A stretch of DNA of 5,148 bases. Source: Rhizorhabdus sp. (GTDB lineage Bacteria > Pseudomonadota > Alphaproteobacteria > Sphingomonadales > Sphingomonadaceae). A program made the position numbers and the translations under genes. Shown here in pieces: positions 1 to 5,148 of the stretch. Within the stretch, counting starts at the first letter, position 1. The number at the start of each line of letters is the position of its first letter. The DNA is taken from assembly GCA_004297635.1 (NCBI GenBank), contig SCUQ01000015.1, positions 1-5,148 on the forward strand. Reading direction: 5' to 3'. A model generated the notes under the pieces. The model was given only the letters and a program-made list of their open reading frames with translations, did not search any database and had not been told where the DNA came from.

Positions 1-539
1 TCGCGCCCTGGTTCGCCGAGCATGTCCAACTGCCGCTGATCATGGAGGCGGAGCCGGGCTCCTGGCAGGAGACGCTGTTCGCCGGGGTGCCCAACGGCGC
101 CAACATCTTCACCGCCTCGATGATCCTTGCGGTGATGATCCTGCCCTATATGGCGGCGGTGTTCCGCGAGCTGTTCATGACGGTGCCGCCGCAGCTGCGC
201 GAGGCCGCCTATGGTTTGGGCTGCACCCCGTTCGAGGTGATCCGGGCGGTCGTCATCCCCTATGTCCGGCGCGGCATGGTCGGCGTGATCATGCTGGGTC
301 TCGGCCGTGCCCTCGGCGAGACGATGGCGGTCACGTTCATCATCGGCAATGCGCATGGCTTTCCCGACTCGATGTTCGCTTCGGGCTCGACCATCGCGTC
401 GACCATCGCCAACGAGTTCGCGGAGGCGACCAGCGACATGCATAGCGCCGCGCTGGTCGCGCTCGGCCTCGTCCTCTTCCTGATCACCTTCGGGGTGCTC
501 GCGATCGCCCGCGCGCTTCTCGGCGGCCAGAAATATTGA
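1..539 (+). CDS. pstC: Phosphate ABC transporter permease PstC, 3' part only
   Basis: This is the C-terminal 178 codons of one of the two inner-membrane permeases of the Pst high-affinity phosphate importer. The frame is open from position 3 with no stop, so the start lies outside the window. The ATG at 42 is internal. The fragment follows E. coli PstC closely. It has a membrane segment around fragment residues 36-54, then the permease EAA loop that docks on the ATPase (QLREAAYGLGC, fragment residues 64-74). Next come the strongly conserved LGLGRALGETMAVTFIIGN stretch, NEFAEA, and a last hydrophobic helix ending in GGQKY. It would pair with PstA in the membrane and receive phosphate from PstS in the periplasm. 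pstA begins 14 nt after the stop. The assignment is secure; the missing N-terminal part cannot be judged. Confidence 0.96.
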   Translation, partial: APWFAEHVQLPLIMEAEPGSWQETLFAGVPNGANIFTASMILAVMILPYMAAVFRELFMTVPPQLREAAYGLGCTPFEVIRAVVIPYVRRGMVGVIMLGLGRALGETMAVTFIIGNAHGFPDSMFASGSTIASTIANEFAEATSDMHSAALVALGLVLFLITFGVLAIARALLGGQKY

Positions 540-540
540 C

Positions 541-546
541 GGGGAA
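541..546 (+). promoter_or_regulatory. Ribosome binding site of pstA
   Basis: GGGGAA lies directly after the pstC stop and 7 nt before the ATG at 554. It is the reason for choosing that ATG over the in-frame TTG at 536, which overlaps the pstC stop codon and has no comparable purine tract upstream. Confidence 0.6.
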
Positions 547-553
547 CAGAAGC

Positions 554-1393
554 ATGGACCGCGCCCTGATCCGCCGTATCCAGAACATCATCTTCGTGGT
601 GCTCACCGCGGTTGCGACGCTCATCGCCCTGACCGCGCTGGTGCTGATCCTCTGGTCGCTGCTCAGCAAGGGCATCGGCGGGATCGACAGCAAGATCTTC
701 ACCATGACCCAGCCGGCTCCAGGGTCCGAGGGCGGCCTGTCGAACGCGATCATGGGATCGATCATGATGTGCGGGATCGGGCTGCTGATCGCGGTATTCG
801 TCGGCATCCTCGCCGGTACCTGGCTGTCGGAATATGGCGGCAACACGGCCTATGGCCATGCCGTTCGCTTCCTCAACGATGTCCTGCTCTCGGCACCGTC
901 GATCCTGATCGGTCTGTTCGTCTACGAAATCCTCGTCCGGCCCTTCCACGGCTTTTCCGGCTGGGCAGGGGCGGTCGCGCTCGCGATCCTGGCCATGCCC
1001 ATCGTCACGCGGACGACCGAGGACATTCTGAGCCTGCAGCCGAGCGCATTGCGGGAGGCGGGGATGGCCCTGGGTGCCAGCCGTGCCTTCGTTATCCGCA
1101 AGATCGTCTGGAAAGCCGCGAGAGCCGGTCTCGTCACCGGTGCGCTGCTCGGTTTCGCCCGGATCAGCGGCGAAACCGCGCCGCTGCTGTTCACCGCGCT
1201 GGGCAATCAGTTCTTCTCGGCGGATCTCAGCCAGCCGATGGCCAGCTTGCCGACCACCATCTTCCAGTTCGCCCTGTCGGCTTATGATGATTGGCAGCGC
1301 CTGGCCTGGGTGGGCGCGCTACTGATCGCCGTCGCCGTTCTCTCCATCAATATCATCGGGCGGGTCATCGCCCGGGAGGCCCGCCGCTCATGA
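554..1393 (+). CDS. pstA: Phosphate ABC transporter permease PstA
   Basis: This is the second inner-membrane permease of the Pst phosphate importer, forming the channel with PstC. It has 279 residues, close to the 296 of E. coli PstA; the shortfall lies mainly in the cytoplasmic N-terminus. Six hydrophobic segments are visible, at about 12-37, 66-90, 106-127, 135-152, 190-212 and 250-270. Motifs shared with E. coli PstA are FxNDxLLSAPSI near 106-117, FSGWAG at 134-139, the EAA loop [11 protein letters not shown] at 164-174, and [14 protein letters not shown] at 203-216 followed by NQF. The start is ATG 554, preceded by GGGGAA; an in-frame TTG at 536 would add six residues. The stop overlaps the pstB start as ATGA (1390-1393), which points to translational coupling and balanced production of permease and ATPase. 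Nothing looks broken. Confidence 0.96.
   Translation: MDRALIRRIQNIIFVVLTAVATLIALTALVLILWSLLSKGIGGIDSKIFTMTQPAPGSEGGLSNAIMGSIMMCGIGLLIAVFVGILAGTWLSEYGGNTAYGHAVRFLNDVLLSAPSILIGLFVYEILVRPFHGFSGWAGAVALAILAMPIVTRTTEDILSLQPSALREAGMALGASRAFVIRKIVWKAARAGLVTGALLGFARISGETAPLLFTALGNQFFSADLSQPMASLPTTIFQFALSAYDDWQRLAWVGALLIAVAVLSINIIGRVIAREARRS
1374..1379 (+). promoter_or_regulatory. Ribosome binding site of pstB
   Basis: GGGAGG sits inside the end of pstA, 10 nt before the ATG at 1390. It supports that start over upstream in-frame codons that would run deep into pstA. Confidence 0.65.
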
Positions 1394-2265
1394 ACGATAT
1401 CCCCGCGCATCTGACCGAGGAAGTCCATCTCGCCTTCCCGTCGCGCGACAATCTCGCGATCGAGGCCCGCAAGCTCGACTTCTTCTATGGCAAGACACAG
1501 GCGCTCTATGGCGTGGACCTGCCGGTCGAGCGTCACAAGATTACAGCGCTGATCGGCCCCTCGGGCTGCGGCAAATCGACCCTGCTGCGCGCGCTCAACC
1601 AGATCTACGACCTGTATCCGAAGCAGCATGCCGTGGGGCGCATCCTGCTCGACGGGCATGATGTGCTGGCCGACCGCAAGAGCCTGTCGCGGCTGCGGGA
1701 GCGCGATGGCGGCGGCGACGATACGATGGTCCGCTCCCCGATCGATATTGCCGGCCTGCGCGCTCGGGTCGGCATGGTGTTCCAGAAGCCGACGCCTTTC
1801 CCGATGTCGATCTATGACAATGTCGCCTTCGGTGTCCGCCTCTACCAACGCAAGAGCCGCGCCGAGATGGACGTGATCGTCGAAAAGGCGCTACGCCGCG
1901 CGGCGCTGTGGGATGAGGTGAAGGATAAGCTTCATTCATCCGGCCTGGGCCTTTCGGGCGGGCAGCAGCAGCGCCTGTGCGTCGCCCGCGGTATCGCTGT
2001 GGAACCCGATGTGCTGCTGCTCGACGAGCCCGCCTCGGCGCTCGATCCGGTATCGACGGCCAAGCTGGAAGAGACGCTGATCGAACTGCGCCAGGATTTC
2101 ACGATCGTCATCGTGACCCATAATCTCCAGCAGGCGGCCCGCATCTCCAACCATACCGGCTTCATGTATCTGGGCCGGATGATGGAGTTCCAGCCGACCG
2201 AAGAGCTGTTCGCGAATCCGCGCGGCCAGCGCACGCGCGACTATGTCACCGGGCGGTTTGGCTAG
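1390..2265 (+). CDS. pstB: Phosphate ABC transporter ATPase PstB, with an insertion
   Basis: PstB is the cytoplasmic ATPase that powers phosphate import through PstC/PstA and, in the known model, takes part in PhoU/PhoR signalling. All catalytic motifs are intact: Walker [10 protein letters not shown] (56-64), Q-loop Q132, signature LSGGQQQR (188-195), Walker B with D212 and E213, D-loop SALD (216-219) and switch H244. The C-terminus DYVTGRFG is typical of PstB. The protein has 291 residues against 257 in E. coli. The excess is an N-terminal extension of roughly 14 residues and an insertion of about 21 residues at 95-119, between Walker A and the Q-loop. The stretch [12 protein letters not shown] (133-144) matches the E. 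coli type, not the KPNPFPKSIYEN type I would expect in many alphaproteobacteria. The start at 1390 is supported by GGGAGG and the ATGA overlap. No phoU follows. Confidence 0.98.
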   Translation: MNDIPAHLTEEVHLAFPSRDNLAIEARKLDFFYGKTQALYGVDLPVERHKITALIGPSGCGKSTLLRALNQIYDLYPKQHAVGRILLDGHDVLADRKSLSRLRERDGGGDDTMVRSPIDIAGLRARVGMVFQKPTPFPMSIYDNVAFGVRLYQRKSRAEMDVIVEKALRRAALWDEVKDKLHSSGLGLSGGQQQRLCVARGIAVEPDVLLLDEPASALDPVSTAKLEETLIELRQDFTIVIVTHNLQQAARISNHTGFMYLGRMMEFQPTEELFANPRGQRTRDYVTGRFG

Positions 2266-2291
2266 GCACCACGGGCCCGCCGTTCGCGCCG
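2266..2291. other. Short gap between two convergent genes
   Basis: Only 26 nt separate the stop of pstB from the stop of the opposing kinase gene. The gap holds the 8-bp palindrome CGGGCCCG but no hairpin with a loop and no T-tract, so I cannot call an intrinsic terminator for either gene. The two transcripts probably overlap or end by another mechanism. Confidence 0.5.
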
Positions 2292-3278
2292 CTAATCGGC
2301 CAAGGGCACTTTCAGTTCACAGCGGGTGCCATGATCGGTGGTCGTGGCGCTCGTTACCAGCAGGCTGGCACCCAGCGACCGGGCCAGCACCGTCATCAGT
2401 TTCGATCCAGTGCCCGCATCGCCTTCGGGGTCGCGGCCCTTGCCGTCATCCTCGATCGTGAGCAGGATATTGTCGCCCTCCGGACGCATCCATACCGCGA
2501 CTGCGCCAAGACCATCGGGGAAGGCATGTTTGGCAGCATTGGTCAGGCATTCGTTGACGATGAGGGCGATGGCGACCGCCTTCTGCGCAGGCACCTGCAC
2601 CGGTTCGGCATCGAAGCTGAGGCTTACTCCGGCGGGGAGCATGCCTTCGCGTATCCGGTCGCATACCTCGCGGAGATGATCGTGGAGCAGCACGGTCGAC
2701 AGGTCCGCACTGCTCAGCGCCAGGTTCGAATAGACCGAAGCGAGCGACTGCAGTCGCCCGGCAGCAGCCTGCAATTCGTCCCGGAGATGCGGATCGGGCT
2801 GACCGGCGGCGCGGGACAGCAGCAGCGATGCGGCGATCTGGAAATTATTCCGGGTGCGATGGTCGACCTCGCGCAAGGCCAGCGAGAGCAGCTCGACATG
2901 GCGTTGCTGCTCTTCGCGCAGCCGCAGCGCTGTCGCGCGGAAAGCCGAAACCGGCCAGATGGTGATGATCAGCGAAATGGTGGCGACCACCAGTCCGATC
3001 ATGTCGGGGACGCTGATATTCCAGTCGCGGCGCGGCGGAATGACATAATACCAGATCAGCAGTTCGCAGCAGATTGTCGCGATCAATCCGGCGCGCGCGC
3101 CCGCCACCAGGCTGGCGAAGATGACGGCCGGAAACACGAAGGCATAGGCAACTACGCCGGGCGCGAACAGATCGACGAGCATACGCCCGGCAGCGGCCAG
3201 CCCAACGGCGGCAGCCGCGACGACGATGTCGGCCCATAGGTCGGGTTTGCGCCCGGCCAGCCGGTGCGGCAGTTCCAA
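2292..3278 (-). CDS. Orphan membrane histidine kinase, DUF4118-HisKA_2-HATPase
   Basis: This is a membrane sensor kinase of 328 residues. Residues about 15-110 hold four hydrophobic segments with the pattern of the DUF4118 (KdpD-like) membrane domain: LFAP at 37-40, a central FPAVIFASLVAG near 49-60, and a YYVIPP turn at 77-82. A short helix, 113-135, leads to a HisKA_2-type phosphoacceptor box, EVDHRTRNNFQ (137-147), with H140 as the likely phosphorylated residue. The HATPase part has an N-box with N242, E243 and N247 (VNECLTNAAKH), a G1 box DDGKG (277-281) and a G2 box GTGSK (289-293). HisKA_2 kinases usually phosphorylate a separate response regulator by phosphotransfer, but none is encoded here. 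There is no periplasmic sensor loop of any size, so the signal may be sensed in the membrane. Start: TTG at 3278, with no in-frame ATG or GTG upstream before the stop at 3359-3357. AGGAG lies 19 nt away, so an ATT start at 3290 is a real alternative. It may be co-transcribed with the gene upstream (3410-5134), 131 nt away. Confidence 0.9.
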   Translation of the reverse strand: MELPHRLAGRKPDLWADIVVAAAAVGLAAAGRMLVDLFAPGVVAYAFVFPAVIFASLVAGARAGLIATICCELLIWYYVIPPRRDWNISVPDMIGLVVATISLIITIWPVSAFRATALRLREEQQRHVELLSLALREVDHRTRNNFQIAASLLLSRAAGQPDPHLRDELQAAAGRLQSLASVYSNLALSSADLSTVLLHDHLREVCDRIREGMLPAGVSLSFDAEPVQVPAQKAVAIALIVNECLTNAAKHAFPDGLGAVAVWMRPEGDNILLTIEDDGKGRDPEGDAGTGSKLMTVLARSLGASLLVTSATTTDHGTRCELKVPLAD

Positions 3279-3297
3279 TATCGCCGAAATGATCCTG

Positions 3298-3302
3298 CTC
3301 CT
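3298..3302 (-). promoter_or_regulatory. Shine-Dalgarno-like AGGAG before the kinase gene
   Basis: On the minus strand AGGAG is followed by a second AGGA (3296-3293). AGGAG is 19 nt from the TTG at 3278 but only 7 nt from the in-frame ATT at 3290. It is the best purine tract in this gap and bears on which start is used. Confidence 0.4.
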
Positions 3303-3375
3303 GTTGTCCGGCGGCGATGCCGGTCTCTGCCACGGCCCAATGCGGCGATGGATATCCTATCGTGCAATCGTCTCG

Positions 3376-3405
3376 GGCGGAAGTCATTCCGCCACCGGGG
3401 TTTTT
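3376..3405. terminator. Perfect hairpin with T-tract in the gap between the two minus-strand genes
   Basis: GGCGGAA (3376-3382) and TTCCGCC (3387-3393) form a perfect 7-bp stem with a GTCA loop on the plus strand. It starts 17 nt beyond the stop of the winged-helix gene, where a terminator for that gene would be expected. However, the T-tract (3401-3405) lies on the plus-strand side, 7 nt after the stem. On the minus strand, the direction of both flanking genes, the stem is preceded by AAAAA and followed by no T-run. It could therefore be a weak or antisense-facing terminator, a transcript-stabilising stem, or a dyad operator. Confidence 0.4.
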
Positions 3406-3409
3406 CGGA

Positions 3410-5134
3410 TCAGCCCGCTATGAGACGGATGCGGCGGAGGTGGCCTATCGCCTTGGCCCGCAGATCTGCGGCATAGCCGAGCCGTTCGAAATAGCCTTGT
3501 GGATCCTCCGCGATCGAAGGATTGCTGGTCTTGAGTTGGGACCATGCGACGCGGGCACGGCCGGCGTCGCCGATCATAGCATAGCCGGTCGCGTTGATCA
3601 GGTGGAAGCGTCCGTTCTGGCCGATCATCGGCGGGGCCATGTTCGTCAACGCCTCACGCGCCATCGGATGATCATCCCGTGCGATCGCGAGCAGCAGAAG
3701 CGGCGCATAGAAACGGCCATCCGGATCATCGCCCAGCGCGATGGCGCGACGCAGGTAGGATTCGGCGCGGGCGTCGTCGCAGTCGAGCAGATAGAGTCCG
3801 ACATCGGCGAGGAGCGCTGGATCATAAGGTTGGATGTCCGCCGCCCGGATCGCGAAATTCACAGCCAGCGGACAGGCCCCGCGCGCGATGGCGACACGCG
3901 CGCGGGCGGCATGGCTCCAGGCCTCGAATGGATCGATCGACGTCGCGATCTGGGCGTGGCGCCGCGCCGTGAGCAGCAGCGGCGCGCGATCGCGTGGCTG
4001 CGTCTCGGAACTGACCATCTGCTCGATCGACAATTGTGCCGCGGCGGCCTGCATCTCGGCATTTTCCGGATCGAGCTTCAGGCTGCGTTCCACGCAACTC
4101 TGGACGTTGGCCAGGTCGGTAAGCATCCGCTCCTTGCGGTAGCGATGATAGATCAGCAGGCAGCTGTAGCCGGTTGCCTGGAGGCCGGCATATCGCTGAA
4201 GCTCATGCGTCGCGATCAGGCCGTTGACACGGCCGATCGTGGCAATGATCGGCGCGAGCGCGCGGTCGAGCGCCTCTCCATCCCGGCCATCGATAGCGGA
4301 AAGGCTGACATCGCCCGACCAGATGAGGCGCTCCGGCGATGTCGTCGACAAGCGGAGAAAAAGGCGGTGATGCGCCCCCTCTACGAGGTCGGTACCCAGC
4401 CGGTATCGGGCGGCGGCCACGCCTGCGCCGAGCTGTCCGGAGCGTGGCACCGGGCGCAGATCGTAGATATCGCTGCGGCCCAGACCATTGATCAGGGTCG
4501 CGCGGACAAGATTGCCGAGCTGGCTTTCGCGGGCCATGGTCGTTCCGCCAACCTGCAGGATCGGGCGCTCGCGGCCGGCATTGGCCGCTACCGTCCGTAC
4601 CGGGATCAGCTGCAGCAGCAACAGCGTTGCGGATATGATCAGTATGAGCAGCAGCGCGATCTGCCAGCCGAACTGCCATGGCCGTGCCGGCAGCGATCCG
4701 CCGGGGGACATCTCGGGCGCTTCGGCGGTTTCGACGACCGGCTGGAGCGCGATCCGATATCGTCCGCTGGGAATCGTCAGCCGTAAGCCGCCATCGGGCC
4801 GGGTCGAGGCATAATGATTGTCGAGCATCCGCCGCAACCGGCCGACCTGAACGCGCGGATAACTGTCGGCGCGAGCATCATAATCGGGTGCGCGGCCCAG
4901 CCCATCGACCGCGACGGAATAGGCCTTGAGCTGCTCGCCGCGTCCGGCCGCCGTCTCGCGGACCAGAAAGGCCAGCAGCCGCTTCATGATCGGCGCGCGC
5001 GCGAAGTCGGCAGAAGCGATCACCGAACGCAGCTCCGCGCGCATCAGCTCGGCATCGGCGTGCTCGGCGCCCGCCGCATGCCGTGGTGGGCCTGCTTCGT
5101 CGCGATCGGTCGCTACCTCGGTGGTCTCGCTCAT
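3410..5134 (-). CDS. Membrane-tethered winged-helix protein with TolB/FlgO-like and TPR-like periplasmic region
   Basis: The protein has 574 residues and a CadC/ToxR-like layout. Residues 33-131 look like an OmpR-type winged helix: FARAPIMKRLLAFLV (44-58), LKAYSVAVDGLGR (69-81), a candidate recognition helix PRVQVGRLRRML (93-104), and a wing, LRLTIPSGRYRI (117-128). A Pro/Gly-rich linker leads to one transmembrane helix at 155-177, which puts the winged helix in the cytoplasm and the rest in the periplasm. Residues about 190-310 resemble the TolB/FlgO-like segment (ARYRLGTDLVEG, then RLIWSGD) found in related multidomain regulators. Residues about 315-480 are helical with TPR-like spacing, including the YSCLLIYHRYRKE stretch (323-335) and CVERSLKLDPENAE (347-360). 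By family analogy it would bind DNA from the membrane in response to a periplasmic cue; ligand and targets are unknown. The ATG at 5134 is preceded by only a weak GAAG tract, and the frame stays open to the window edge, so a slightly longer form is possible. Confidence 0.85.
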   Translation of the reverse strand: MSETTEVATDRDEAGPPRHAAGAEHADAELMRAELRSVIASADFARAPIMKRLLAFLVRETAAGRGEQLKAYSVAVDGLGRAPDYDARADSYPRVQVGRLRRMLDNHYASTRPDGGLRLTIPSGRYRIALQPVVETAEAPEMSPGGSLPARPWQFGWQIALLLILIISATLLLLQLIPVRTVAANAGRERPILQVGGTTMARESQLGNLVRATLINGLGRSDIYDLRPVPRSGQLGAGVAAARYRLGTDLVEGAHHRLFLRLSTTSPERLIWSGDVSLSAIDGRDGEALDRALAPIIATIGRVNGLIATHELQRYAGLQATGYSCLLIYHRYRKERMLTDLANVQSCVERSLKLDPENAEMQAAAAQLSIEQMVSSETQPRDRAPLLLTARRHAQIATSIDPFEAWSHAARARVAIARGACPLAVNFAIRAADIQPYDPALLADVGLYLLDCDDARAESYLRRAIALGDDPDGRFYAPLLLLAIARDDHPMAREALTNMAPPMIGQNGRFHLINATGYAMIGDAGRARVAWSQLKTSNPSIAEDPQGYFERLGYAADLRAKAIGHLRRIRLIAG

Positions 5135-5148
5135 CTTCGCTTCAAATA

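Noticed and set aside
260..949. A 229-codon minus-strand open frame across pstC and pstA
   Set aside because: It overlaps two certain genes and encodes a low-complexity, charged product without domains.
2266..2291. Possible bidirectional terminator between pstB and the kinase
   Set aside because: The palindrome CGGGCCCG leaves no loop and there is no T-tract on either side.
2331..3239. A 302-codon open frame on the plus strand, opposite the kinase gene
   Set aside because: It is also in the codon-aligned antisense frame and open for the same reason. The minus-strand frame shows membrane helices and all kinase boxes; this one shows none.
2845..3387. A 180-codon minus-strand frame starting at an ATG just upstream of the kinase
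   Set aside because: It runs out of frame through the kinase membrane domain and becomes Arg- and Ala-rich nonsense. It is kept only as a hint that an indel could have separated an N-terminal extension from the kinase.
3340..3400. Possible sigma-70-like or EcfG-type (GGAAC...CGTT) promoter for the kinase
   Set aside because: A GGAAT and a later CGATT on the minus strand only loosely resemble the EcfG pattern and the spacing is wrong. No convincing -35/-10 pair was found.
3317..4786. A 489-codon open frame on the plus strand, opposite the winged-helix/TPR gene
   Set aside because: It shares codon boundaries with the minus-strand gene, so its stops would require TTA, CTA or TCA codons there, which GC-rich genes avoid. 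Its product is rich in R, Q, D and G with no recognisable domain, while the minus strand gives a coherent multidomain protein.

Overview
The window is visibly GC-rich (most third codon positions are G or C) and densely coding. It reads as a chromosomal piece of an alphaproteobacterium, probably of the sphingomonad type. That placement is an inference from the codon bias, the kinase family and the wHTH-TPR protein family, not from a marker gene.

Positions 1-2265, plus strand, hold the end of a high-affinity phosphate ABC transporter operon: the last 178 codons of pstC, then complete pstA and pstB. pstC and pstA are 14 nt apart and pstA and pstB overlap by ATGA, so the three are almost certainly co-transcribed and translationally coupled. 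PstC and PstA form the membrane channel and PstB is the ATPase. The periplasmic binding protein PstS would lie upstream if it is in the operon. The proteins resemble the Escherichia coli type of Pst more than the type usual in alphaproteobacteria. PstB carries an uncommon insertion of about 21 residues between Walker A and the Q-loop. No phoU follows pstB.

Positions 2292-3278, minus strand and convergent with pstB after only 26 nt, encode an orphan membrane histidine kinase: a DUF4118-type four-helix membrane domain, a HisKA_2-type phosphoacceptor helix and a HATPase domain. No response regulator is in view. It seems to lack an ATG start; TTG, or possibly ATT, is used.

Positions 3279-3409 are a short non-coding gap containing a perfect 7-bp hairpin. 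Positions 3410-5134, minus strand, encode a 574-residue protein with an N-terminal OmpR-like winged helix, one transmembrane helix, a TolB/FlgO-like segment and a TPR-like C-terminal domain. This is a CadC/ToxR-like layout that suggests a membrane-tethered transcription regulator with a periplasmic sensor or scaffold.

The pst genes form one clear functional unit. The two minus-strand genes are both membrane signalling proteins and may be one transcription unit, but nothing in the sequence links them directly to phosphate control. I see no mobile element, CRISPR array, tRNA, rRNA or large repeat. The less ordinary items are the PstB insertion, the tethered winged-helix/TPR regulator beside an orphan kinase, and the kinase start.
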